Shown piece after piece: positions 43,506-51,799 of a stretch of 64,000 nt of DNA. This stretch comes from CBDFGN01 sp965247065 (GTDB taxonomy: Bacteria; Bacteroidota; Bacteroidia; Cytophagales; Cyclobacteriaceae): NCBI GenBank assembly GCA_965247065.1, contig CBDFGN010000006.1, positions 1,798,001 through 1,862,000 on the forward strand. The letters run 5' to 3'. The position numbers and the translations under genes are program-made. Within the stretch, counting starts at the first letter, position 1; the number at the start of each line of letters is the position of its first letter. The notes under the pieces were generated by a model. The model worked only from the letters and a program-made list of their open reading frames with translations, was not told where the DNA came from and did no database searches.

Positions 43506-44372
43506 CTAATCGCCGAACAGCTCCTTAAAGGCTGGTAAACTGGCCCTAAATCCATCTTCAAAACTACCATTTTCGGGTCTGTAAACACTTTCGAGAGAAA
43601 TCGCTTCTTGATAATCATCTTGTTTCAGGGCTTTCGCAATGTCTTCCAGATAAGGGGCCATATGTCCTGTACTGAATTCTGTACAGACAACAGTGGCTTT
43701 TGCGATATCTACCAGGCTATCTTTGAGATGAATATGCCCGATAAAATCACTTTTGACCGAATCATATCCGTCGGGCCAAGGTTTCTCATTACAGTAAAGA
43801 CTGTTACAAGGATCCCAAAGCAATTTCAGTCTGTCTGTTCTCAAGTGATCAATTAGCTTACGAGCCAACCAGGCCGAGGTAATCATGGCATTATTGCCTG
43901 TTTCAACCACCAGGGTAATGTCTTCATCTTCCGCGATTTGTACCGGCTGTTCCATCAGACTGAGGAATTTATCCCATGCTCCGGTAGAGACATTCCATTC
44001 ATCTGCGCCATGGCTTCCAAATAGTATCATTTCCTTGCGGAAACTCATGATACGAACCAGAGGACAATTCAACGATTTGGCCATTTCAATACACCGTTTA
44101 AGGGCATCGATATGGGCAACATAGGCAGGACTGTCCAACCCAAGCCCGCCTAAGGCAAGGCCGCCAAAGATATGCCGGCTGATGCAGGAAACCTTCACGT
44201 CATGTGCCTTGACAAGTGCTTGTATGCTGGCAATCTCTTTATCACTGTGGTCTCCAACTTCTTTATCCCATATAAACTGAAACTCGGCATATTCGAGCCG
44301 GGATTGGTTCATGACCGTTAGTACGTATTCCAGGTTCCTGCTGATTCCGTCAGTGATAACTCCCAATTTCAT
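43506..44372 (-). CDS. Sugar phosphate isomerase/epimerase-like TIM barrel
   Basis: This 288-residue cytoplasmic protein has MKLGVITDGIS at the start, then CISRHIFGGLALGG, CPLVRIMSFRKEM, DITLVVETGNNAMI near 155, LKLLWDPCNSLYC near 190, GHIHLKDS near 215 and AISLESVYRPENGS near 260. Glu, Asp and His in VVETGN, LLWDPCN, HIHLKD and ISLESV are the expected metal ligands of the xylose-isomerase-like fold. No signal peptide. It lies 29 nt after the dehydrogenase gene upstream on the same strand, forming an operon with it. Such pairs act in metabolism of threonate/4-carbon or uncommon sugar acids in other bacteria; specific substrate not readable. Confidence 0.85.
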   Translation of the reverse strand: MKLGVITDGISRNLEYVLTVMNQSRLEYAEFQFIWDKEVGDHSDKEIASIQALVKAHDVKVSCISRHIFGGLALGGLGLDSPAYVAHIDALKRCIEMAKSLNCPLVRIMSFRKEMILFGSHGADEWNVSTGAWDKFLSLMEQPVQIAEDEDITLVVETGNNAMITSAWLARKLIDHLRTDRLKLLWDPCNSLYCNEKPWPDGYDSVKSDFIGHIHLKDSLVDIAKATVVCTEFSTGHMAPYLEDIAKALKQDDYQEAISLESVYRPENGSFEDGFRASLPAFKELFGD

Positions 44373-44401
44373 TTTTTTGGCGATCTATTAGGATCGGCTA
44401 A

Positions 44402-45292
44402 TTACCTCTTCACCTCTGTTCCCGCTATTTGCTCCAATAATTTAACAATGGACCAGTTATCCTCTTCGGGAAAAAGTGACATACCCGAGCGAAAGAGCTC
44501 AAAGGCAGCCGCGGTGGTGAACATGGCAACCCCATTCTCTTTGGCCATGTTCATTGTAATCCCCAGGTCTTTGTACATCGTGCCGATATGGCTTCCTGTG
44601 TCTTTAAATTGCCGATCAAGAATCAGGCTTGCCGCATTTTCAAACAACTTACTGCTGACCCCGCTGGTACTGAATACCTGATAAAGGACTTCCGCTTTCA
44701 CGCCGGCTTTTACCCCCAAAACCAGCGACTCGAAAATAGCTGTAAAACTTGCTCCAATTAATGCCTGCAAAGATGCTTTAACCTTTTGTCCGAGCCCGAT
44801 TTCTTCTCCTACATGATAGATGTCCTTTCCAACAGCTTCCAGAAGGGGTTTACAGTTCTCAAAAACCTCTTTCTGACCAGCAGCCATCAAGGTAAGGGTC
44901 CCATTTTCTGCACCCGGTTTGCCCCCGCTTACCGGAGAATCTATTAGCCCGATCCCATTTGTATCGAGAGGAGATTCCAATTCCATGATCTCCGACGGAT
45001 GGATAGTTGCCGTAACGATGATGGCAGTGCCGGGCAGAAGGTCATGAATCAAACCCTGCTCTCCCAAAACCGCTTCTTTGACCTGATGGCCATTTAGTAC
45101 CATCACAAAAACGGCTTCAACCTTCCTGGCAAGTTCAGGGATATTGGCAGTCGGCTTTCCGCCCAAATTTGCCAAGGCTTCCATTCGTTCATCACTTAAA
45201 TCATAGCCGATTACTTCGAAACCCTTCGCCAACAGATTTTTGGCCATGCCAATGCCCATATTGCCGAGGCCGACGATTCCAATTTTGTTCAT
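44402..45292 (-). CDS. 3-hydroxyisobutyrate-dehydrogenase-family NAD(P) oxidoreductase
   Basis: This 296-residue protein has the Rossmann motif IGIVGLGNMGIGMAKNLL (residues 3-20). The substrate signature DSPVSGGKPGAENGTLTLMAAG lies near 120, and the catalytic Lys is in GLGQKVKASLQALIG near 172. The all-alpha C-domain contains HIGTMYKDLGITMNMAKENGV. No signal peptide. It oxidises a beta-hydroxy acid such as 3-hydroxyisobutyrate, tartronate semialdehyde (reverse) or threonate. The isomerase gene downstream makes a sugar-acid route likely. The gene starts at ATG 45292. Confidence 0.88.
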   Translation of the reverse strand: MNKIGIVGLGNMGIGMAKNLLAKGFEVIGYDLSDERMEALANLGGKPTANIPELARKVEAVFVMVLNGHQVKEAVLGEQGLIHDLLPGTAIIVTATIHPSEIMELESPLDTNGIGLIDSPVSGGKPGAENGTLTLMAAGQKEVFENCKPLLEAVGKDIYHVGEEIGLGQKVKASLQALIGASFTAIFESLVLGVKAGVKAEVLYQVFSTSGVSSKLFENAASLILDRQFKDTGSHIGTMYKDLGITMNMAKENGVAMFTTAAAFELFRSGMSLFPEEDNWSIVKLLEQIAGTEVKR

Positions 45293-45684
45293 GGTAATCT
45301 ATTTTACTATTTCTCTCCAGGGGTTTTACCTGGCTGTTAAAGACAATTTCGTGGGTAAAATAGCATATTTCTATAAACGGGACGGGAGACGGGAAGACAG
45401 CGGACGGGAAGACGGTTGACGGCCATACGGTAGACGCAGGACTGAGGAAAGCTTGATGGGGAATGAGGGCGATCAGCGGTATCATCGTGCGCCTCTCCGG
45501 ACGCGGACGTCACCCTTCTATGATGACGAAGTTTTATTTTTTATCATTTTGTTCTCTGTGTCGCCGTGTCTCTGGGTTCAACTGTCTTTTTATTGTTCAT
45601 CTCTTCATATACGCTTCATCATGGTTAATCATGGTACTGGCCACCATAGCTAGGGCGGCGGTACGGGTTTTGTCCAGGTTCCTA
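45293..45684. other. Intergenic with GACGGGA tandem repeats
   Basis: No gene is supported. At 45381-45436 the heptamer GACGGGA occurs at 45381, 45388 and 45403, with variants AGACGGTTGACGG and TACGGTAGACG. At 45553-45579 is a CTCTGTG-family piece (TTCTCTGTGTCGCCGTG then TCTCTGGG). The stretch near 45600-45650 contains the doubled word CATGGTTAATCATGGTACTGG. The dehydrogenase promoter must lie here, but no TAnnTTTG box was found. Confidence 0.5.
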
Positions 45685-48600
45685 TCAAAGGAGATATTCT
45701 CCTACTTCAAGCAATTCTACAGCGCTTCTCAGATCTTTTTCGAATCTTTGGATCTCGGTTTGGTACTGATCCATCAGCAAATCAAACTCAGCAGACGAGG
45801 GTTGCCTTCCGGTTACCAGCCTAAATGCGTATCTGGTTTGATCTTCTAATGCATTCCCGCCTTCCTTTTGTATCCGCTCCGCCAATACCCGGGCTGCTTC
45901 GACAAATTGAGGATCGTTGAGAAGGATCAAAGCCTGAAGCGGGGTACTGGTGTTCTCTCTTTTTACCACACAGACTTCCCTGGATGGCATATCAAAGGTT
46001 GTCATTGCCGGAGGTGGTGAGGTGCGCCGGATGAACGTGTAGAGGCTCCTTCGATACAGTTTTTCTCCGGAGTCTGGCTTGTAGACCTTCAAAAAGCCGG
46101 AGAATTCATTTTTTTCCTTCCACATTCCCTCTGGCTGGTATGGTTTTACGCTCGGTCCCCCGATCTGACGGTTAAGCAATCCGCTGGCGAACAGCGCGTT
46201 ATCCCGTATCATTTCTATAGATAGGCGATAACTGGGAGCACGGGATAGATAAATGTTCCCAGCATCGTGGATCAACTGATTTTGGGTGGCGGCGGATGAC
46301 TGTCGATAGGTCGCCGAAGTGACCATTAGTTTTATCAAATGCCTCAGGTCCCAGCCCGAATCCCTGAATTCGACCGCCAGCCAATCTAGTAATTCAGGAT
46401 GACTGGGAAGCGCTCCCTGGCTGCCAAAGTCATTGGTCGTTTCTACAATCCCACGTCCGAAGATCATTTGCCAATACCGGTTTACCGTCACCCTTGCCGT
46501 AAGAGGGTGGTTATCATCGAATAGCCAACGACTCAAGCCCAATCGATTTAGAGGTAAACTCTCGGCAAAGGGCATTATTGCGTTGGGCGTGTTGGCTGTA
46601 ACTTCCTCACCAGGCATATCATACTGGCCGCGCTCAAGAACAAAGGTTTTCCTGGGCTCAGGCATTTCCTCCATTACCATAACCTCGGATACGCTGTCCA
46701 GCAAGGAGAATTTTTTCTTCAAAAGCTTGGACCGATCGTCAATCAGATTCATGAATTTACGATCAACCCGGTGCAGATAGTGCATCAGCTGTTCCTGCCT
46801 GGGCAATGTTCTGTCCTCAAGGTCCAATAGTGCTGCTACCTCCACGGAAGTGAGGTGATGTTTGAAAATCGATACCTGGTCCAGGCTACCCGCTAACGCA
46901 CCGTCATCATCGTCAGCAAATAAATACTCTTGCCCAATGCCCATTCTAATCTTGCGCTCAGGATCAGCTTCGTAGTTTCTTCCCTTACGCGGCAGGATCG
47001 ATTTGTACACCCGGTCAAATTTTACCTGATGGTCGACCGCCTTACCATTGATGTAAATCTGCAAGCCGCTGGCCCTGGCAGATCCATCATAAGTAAACAA
47101 CACGTGGGTCCACTTATCCAGGGGGACAGCTGTATCAGCAGTAATGTCCATGTAATTATGGGAAAGTGAGTGGACCATTTTGAATGACGGCCGGCCCAGC
47201 GTATCGAGGAAAAATATCCACCCCCTCCATCCGTCGTTTTTGGCTCCGATGTTTCCCATGATGGCCTGATATATCCCGATTGTCTCAATTCTGAGCCAAG
47301 AACCGGCAGAAAAGGGCTCATAGAGGTTGAAATTGCCAATTCCGCCCAGGTAGATAATATCGTAATCGCCGTCGAGGCGAATAGCCTTACCGGATTTTCC
47401 CTGAATGAGTTCGGGATCCCCTGTTACATAGGAGTTTGGATTGCTGTCCAGAACTCTGTATCCGTAACGGACGGTAATGTCATCCTTATCCCCTGTTTTT
47501 AATGCTGATATCGTCTCAAAGGGATAAAATCCATCCGAAACCGGGGCCTTAACTTCCAATGATTCCACCTTATCGACAAAGTTGCCAATCGCTTGAACCT
47601 GTGATCGTGTCAAATCCATTTCGGATTCTACTCCATCAACATCCATGGTAAGCCTTGCCAGCTGTCTTTCCTTTTCAGGTTCCGGAAGTAGTAGGAGCGG
47701 CCCAAAATTTCGATCATTTCCAATCATCCCGAGCTCGTGGACATTGTTAAAAAACGAAAACAACTGGTAGTACTCCTTCTGGGATATTGGGTCAAACTTG
47801 TGGTCGTGACAGGTGGCACATTCCATTGTCAAGCCCATGAAGGCCGTAGCCGTAGTATTGGTTCTGTCTGCCGCATACTTCAGTCTGAATTCTTCACTAA
47901 TGATGCCCAATTCCGAATTTAGGGGATGATTTCGATGAAACCCAGTGGCCAGTATTTGCTCCCGGGTGGCCCCGGGAAGAAGATCACCTGCGATCTGCCA
48001 GGTAACGAAATCATCGTAGGACAGGTTCTTTTTAAAGGCCTTGATCACCCAGTCCCGCCAGGGCCACATTGATCTTAACCCATCGGCATGTAATCCATGA
48101 GAATCGGCATATCGGGCCACATCCATCCATTCCATGGCCATGCGCTCGGCGTGGGCATCGCTAGCCAAAAGCCTGTCAACAAGTTTTTCGTAGGCCTGAG
48201 GAGAACCGTCTGATAGAAATTTATCAATCTTCTCAGTGCTCGGTGGCAATCCCGTGAGGTCAAAGCTCAATCTTCTGATCAGGCGTTCCTTAATCGCTTC
48301 CGGGGACGGACTCAGTCCTTTCTCCCTGGATTTTGCAATGATGAAGTTATCAATAGGATTCCTGACCAGTTGGTTGTCCACCCCTGGGATTTCCCCCAAA
48401 GGAACAAGCGGCTTCTGCGGAGGGATGAAGGCCCAGTGTTCTTTCCATTCAGCTCCCTGTTCGATCCATTTGGTAATAAGCGCTTTTTCCAAAGCGGTAA
48501 GGCTGAGGTTAGATTCAGGAGGTGGCATCTGGAAATCAAGATCATCGGAAGTGATCCTTTGCCACGCCACACTCTTTCCAGGATTTCCCCTCACAAACGC

Positions 48601-48861
48601 ATGCCCACCGGTGACTTTTAGTTTGGCAAAAGCCCGCTCTTTGAGATCGAGCCTGAATTCGGCCTTGCGGGCATTATCATCGGGTCCATGGCACTTATAG
48701 CATCGGTCCGAAAGAATGGGTTTGATGTGGAAGTTGAAATCAACTGTTTCTGGTAAATCATTGGAAGCAACTCGTACCTCTTCCGGCAACTTATACCCGC
48801 AACCGGCCATTAACAAAAGAATGCTCAAAACTCCAGGAATGCTGTGGATTTTGGCTGGCAT
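45685..48861 (-). CDS. PSCyt1-DUF1549-LamG-DUF1553 heme lipoprotein, orphan
   Basis: This 1058-residue lipoprotein has its lipobox at LLLMAGC (Cys about 21). A c-type heme-like domain (DRCYKCHGPDDNARK near 53; Met candidate in FQMPPPES) is followed by DUF1549 with a second CATCHDHKFDPIS near 345. About residues 460-690 form a LamG/concanavalin-like domain (GKSGKAIRLDGDYDIIYLGG, FSAGSWLRIETI, DKWTHVLFTYDGSARASGLQIYINGK, LAGSLDQVSIFKHHLTSVEVAALLD). DUF1553 then runs from NRLGLSRWLFDDNHPLTARVTVNRYWQ to the end. Unlike the other two, no DUF1501 gene follows. It probably acts on, or attaches to, a glycan outside the cell; chemistry not established. Confidence 0.86.
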   Translation of the reverse strand: MPAKIHSIPGVLSILLLMAGCGYKLPEEVRVASNDLPETVDFNFHIKPILSDRCYKCHGPDDNARKAEFRLDLKERAFAKLKVTGGHAFVRGNPGKSVAWQRITSDDLDFQMPPPESNLSLTALEKALITKWIEQGAEWKEHWAFIPPQKPLVPLGEIPGVDNQLVRNPIDNFIIAKSREKGLSPSPEAIKERLIRRLSFDLTGLPPSTEKIDKFLSDGSPQAYEKLVDRLLASDAHAERMAMEWMDVARYADSHGLHADGLRSMWPWRDWVIKAFKKNLSYDDFVTWQIAGDLLPGATREQILATGFHRNHPLNSELGIISEEFRLKYAADRTNTTATAFMGLTMECATCHDHKFDPISQKEYYQLFSFFNNVHELGMIGNDRNFGPLLLLPEPEKERQLARLTMDVDGVESEMDLTRSQVQAIGNFVDKVESLEVKAPVSDGFYPFETISALKTGDKDDITVRYGYRVLDSNPNSYVTGDPELIQGKSGKAIRLDGDYDIIYLGGIGNFNLYEPFSAGSWLRIETIGIYQAIMGNIGAKNDGWRGWIFFLDTLGRPSFKMVHSLSHNYMDITADTAVPLDKWTHVLFTYDGSARASGLQIYINGKAVDHQVKFDRVYKSILPRKGRNYEADPERKIRMGIGQEYLFADDDDGALAGSLDQVSIFKHHLTSVEVAALLDLEDRTLPRQEQLMHYLHRVDRKFMNLIDDRSKLLKKKFSLLDSVSEVMVMEEMPEPRKTFVLERGQYDMPGEEVTANTPNAIMPFAESLPLNRLGLSRWLFDDNHPLTARVTVNRYWQMIFGRGIVETTNDFGSQGALPSHPELLDWLAVEFRDSGWDLRHLIKLMVTSATYRQSSAATQNQLIHDAGNIYLSRAPSYRLSIEMIRDNALFASGLLNRQIGGPSVKPYQPEGMWKEKNEFSGFLKVYKPDSGEKLYRRSLYTFIRRTSPPPAMTTFDMPSREVCVVKRENTSTPLQALILLNDPQFVEAARVLAERIQKEGGNALEDQTRYAFRLVTGRQPSSAEFDLLMDQYQTEIQRFEKDLRSAVELLEVGEYLL

Positions 48862-48886
48862 ACGATAGGATTGGCTTAAACTGAAA

Positions 48887-48894
48887 CAAAAATA
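48887..48894 (-). promoter_or_regulatory. TAnnTTTG-type -7 box before DUF1553-LamG gene
   Basis: On the minus strand the octamer reads TATTTTTG, the Bacteroidota -7 consensus TAnnTTTG, 26 nt upstream of the ATG at 48861. No clear TTG-type -33 element is seen at the usual distance, so the call is weak. Confidence 0.3.
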
Positions 48895-49090
48895 ACAGTC
48901 GCAGCATCATAATCCTATTTTAGTCGGTCCGACTGCTTTAAGCCGTCCAACTGATTCGGAATGTCAAGAGCTGGCGGAAAACTGGACAAGAGTCTCCGTT
49001 GCTCATTCAGAAGGCTCAAAAACAACAAATCCTCCGCTGGCCTGACCCGGGGTTTCCTACCATAAGGCACCCGCATGTCTAGAGTTGGAG

Positions 49091-49296
49091 TTAGAGTTCC
49101 TCAGTAGGATTCTTAAATCCTTCTCCATTCATTTGGCCCAGGACTTTAGGCCAGTATCCACTTTCCCTACATTCTTTTCTGCAGATTCGAATTCGCATTA
49201 AAATGTCTTTCTTTCCCAATGAACCGTTTGCCTCAATATAGTTTGAATAGCAAACTGATAGGTCCGTTCCTCCAGATCTTACTTGCTGCGGCTCAT
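49091..49296 (-). pseudogene. Four-helix-bundle (23S rRNA IVS-type) protein gene remnant
   Basis: From ATG 49296 one frame reads MSRSK, a stop, then DLEERTYQFA, which is the start of this family. The adjacent frame then reads SNYIEANGSLGKKDILMRIRICRKECRESGYWPKVLG to the TAA at 49091. That matches the family's second half, usually preceded by RSGTSV. The middle, about 30 codons, is deleted and the frames no longer agree. Full-length relatives (about 120 residues) are encoded either as free genes or inside intervening sequences of 23S rRNA. Here there is no rRNA nearby. Recognised from pattern memory, so confidence is moderate. Confidence 0.6.
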
Positions 49297-49515
49297 ATTC
49301 TTCAATAGTACTAGAGATTTATTGCTAGGCGGGAAGAAACGAGTCCCTTGAATTGACCAAAACATTTCATGCAATATTATCCAAGTACATCTTACCATGA
49401 CTTTAAGTTAATTATTCCAATAACTTACTGTCCGATAAAAGGTAGCAGCTTCATATATTTAAGATTTAGAGTTTAAGATTTAAGATTCGACCTCCAAGAA
49501 ATTTCAGGGTTCAGT
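49297..49515. other. Intergenic with AAGATT repeat
   Basis: No gene is seen. At 49458-49488 a degenerate repeat, TTTAAGATTTAGAG then TTTAAGATTTAAGATT, lies 28 bp past the stop of the PQQ dehydrogenase gene (minus strand). The larger gap 48895-49090 above the four-helix-bundle remnant also shows no gene or clear structure. Confidence 0.5.
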
Positions 49516-51642
49516 TTACAAACCGAAACAATAGTAAGCATCTCCCGACCGTGTCCCTGGTTTCCCACCACCACCTGCTGCAATTACTATCATTTGCTTT
49601 CCATCAATCTCAAAGGTCGAGGGAGTAGCATATCCCCCGGTCTCCAACTGGTACTCCCAAAGCGTTGCTCCGTTGTCTTTGTCAAAAGCCCTGATTCGTT
49701 CATCCATGGTCGCAGCAACGAACACCAGACCACCTGCGGTTACAATCGGACCACCCATATTGAAAGTGCCGGTAAGTGGATAGCCCCGTTTTTCCAATTC
49801 CGGGTAAGTCCCTAGCGTCATTTGCCAGGCTATTTTGCCCTGATCTAAATCAATTGCCGTCAAATTGCCCCACGGAGGCCTGTTAATCGGAAAACCTTCA
49901 TGATCTTTTATAACCCGGTGCCCTGTCCCGATCCAGGAGATATCACTTGGAGAACTCAGTTGGAGATCCCCAAAATCCAAGAATACATCCTTTCCCTCCT
50001 GTTTCAAAAATGCAATGATCGCGGTTCTTTCGTCATCAGAAAGATGCGCAAAGGCCGGCATTTGGCCCTTACCGTTTTGAATCACCCCGTGTAGATACTG
50101 GTGGGAATGCCCGGCAGCTATTTGATTCAAATTATTTAATCCGGGAGCACCAGGCCTTGGACTTCTATTGCCATGGCAATCGCTGCATATGGTTTTATAG
50201 AATTGAGCCCCCAAATCAAATCGGGAAATTTCGGTATCGGCGGAAGCGGAGATCATCGAAGTCCACTCAGCTTCATTGCTGTTATTAACGTACAAAAATC
50301 TTTTTTCCGGATCGTAGGCGGCTCCTCCCCAATTAGTTCCTCCATTGAATTGAGGAATAATGATTGTCGGTTTTTTGCCGGGTGGAAGGAATACACCACC
50401 CAGTCTAAACTCACTTATCAGGGTCTTAACGTATTGGTTAGCTTCTGTTGAAATGTCGGTAATATCATCTTCAGTGAACTGCTGATTTGTATATCGCAGA
50501 GAAGCCGGTGGGAACGGCTGGGTAGGCCAGGATTTTTCGCCCGGAATTTCACTTTGAGGAACAGCCAGCTCTTCTACCGGAAAAATGGGATCTCCGGTTT
50601 CTCTATCCAGGACAAACAGATGACCCACTTTAGTAGGTTGTGCAACCGCGTCAATTAGTTTTCCATCCTTTTTGACCTGAACTAAATTGGGTTGACAGGG
50701 AATATCATAGTCCCAGAGATCGTGGTGCACCACCTGATAATGCCAGATCCTCTCACCGGTAGCAGCATCCAGGGCCAGGACACAATTGGCAAACAGATTG
50801 GCTCCTTCCCGATTCCCACCGTAATGATCATAGGATGTCGAACCGGTACCACAAAAAACCATTCCTCTGGCCACATCAAGAGTAAAACCACCCCAGGTGT
50901 TGGCTCCTCCTATTTCTTCCAGCACATTGACAGGCCAAGTTTCTGACCCATATTCTCCGGGTGCCGGAATGGTTCGGAAGAGCCATTTCAAGTCCCCGGT
51001 ATTTACATCAAAGGCCCGAATATATCCGGGTGCAGCCTGGGCTGGGCCCTCTCCCACTCTAGACCCCAAAATCAGCAGATTTTTATAAACAATTCCCGGA
51101 GAAGTTGCCGTCACCCATTTTGTCAAGGCCTTGTCGCCTAATCCTTCATGCAGATCCACTTTTCCATCCTGACCAAAGGATGGGATCAGGCGGCCGTCCT
51201 GGACATTTAAAGCGAATAAAAAAGCGCTGGCTCCGTAAAAGATTCTCTCGGCCTGACCGTCTGTCCAATAGGTAACGCCTCGACTGTTTCCGCCGGATAC
51301 CCTTACGTAAGCGGGATCAAAAGTCCAGATTGGGTTGCCGGTTAAAGCGTTTAGCGCGGTCAATTTAAGCCCTGGAGAAATGATAAACATTTTCTCATTC
51401 ACAATTATCGGATTGCATTGAATGGTCGTGGATTCGCCGGCGTCCTCGGTCCGATATATCCAAACCGGTTTAAGGTCTTGCACATTGCTTCTATTGATTT
51501 GGCTTAAGGTTGAGAAGCGACTTCCGGCATTATCTCCACTATAGATCTGCCATTGGACATGCTCCGGATTGATGTCTGGATTGCAGGCAAAAAGGAGGAA
51601 AAACTGTGAGCTGAGAATTACTTTCGACAAGAACTTTTTCAT
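49516..51642 (-). CDS. PQQ-dependent dehydrogenase lipoprotein with c-type heme domain
   Basis: This 708-residue lipoprotein (SSQFFLLFAC, Cys about 20) is a quinoprotein glucose-dehydrogenase-like beta-propeller. Repeats include SGDNAGSRFSTLSQINRSNVQDLKPVWIYRTED (about 35-68), IISPGLKLTALNALTGNPIWTF, GYIRAFDVNTGDLKWLF, GTGSTSYDHYGGNREGANLFANCVLALDAATGERIW and LFVLDRETGDPIFP. A c-type heme domain is inserted near 480-560 (CSDCHGNRSPRPG, Met candidate in GQMPAFAHLSDDERTAIIAFLK). The final blades end with GGPIVTAGGLVFVAATMDERIRAFD. It oxidises an alcohol or aldose outside the cytoplasm and passes electrons through its heme. No PQQ synthesis genes are in the window. Substrate unknown. Confidence 0.88.
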   Translation of the reverse strand: MKKFLSKVILSSQFFLLFACNPDINPEHVQWQIYSGDNAGSRFSTLSQINRSNVQDLKPVWIYRTEDAGESTTIQCNPIIVNEKMFIISPGLKLTALNALTGNPIWTFDPAYVRVSGGNSRGVTYWTDGQAERIFYGASAFLFALNVQDGRLIPSFGQDGKVDLHEGLGDKALTKWVTATSPGIVYKNLLILGSRVGEGPAQAAPGYIRAFDVNTGDLKWLFRTIPAPGEYGSETWPVNVLEEIGGANTWGGFTLDVARGMVFCGTGSTSYDHYGGNREGANLFANCVLALDAATGERIWHYQVVHHDLWDYDIPCQPNLVQVKKDGKLIDAVAQPTKVGHLFVLDRETGDPIFPVEELAVPQSEIPGEKSWPTQPFPPASLRYTNQQFTEDDITDISTEANQYVKTLISEFRLGGVFLPPGKKPTIIIPQFNGGTNWGGAAYDPEKRFLYVNNSNEAEWTSMISASADTEISRFDLGAQFYKTICSDCHGNRSPRPGAPGLNNLNQIAAGHSHQYLHGVIQNGKGQMPAFAHLSDDERTAIIAFLKQEGKDVFLDFGDLQLSSPSDISWIGTGHRVIKDHEGFPINRPPWGNLTAIDLDQGKIAWQMTLGTYPELEKRGYPLTGTFNMGGPIVTAGGLVFVAATMDERIRAFDKDNGATLWEYQLETGGYATPSTFEIDGKQMIVIAAGGGGKPGTRSGDAYYCFGL

Positions 51643-51741
51643 TGGGAAGGTCTGCAGTGATCTTTGAAGAAGCCACTAAAAAAATCACGGGCCGCCTAGT
51701 AAACAAGATAAACAGCATCTTTTTTAATGAGGGAATGAATC

Positions 51742-51771
51742 AATGAGTGAATGAGTGGATGAGTGAATGAG
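51742..51771. repeat. AATGAGTG octamer tandem repeat
   Basis: AATGAGTG occurs at 51742 and 51750, the variant GATGAGTG at 51758, and a partial AATGAG at 51766. The run begins 28 bp beyond the 3' end of the DUF5916 gene (minus strand, stop at 51800) and is preceded by looser copies from 51727. Confidence 0.8.
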
Positions 51772-51799
51772 AAAGGGATAGCGCTGGATTTTCGTTTTC

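Noticed and set aside
45463..45849. Plus-strand open frame of 128 codons
   Set aside because: Partly antisense to the LamG-DUF1553 gene and partly through repeats; no coding signs.
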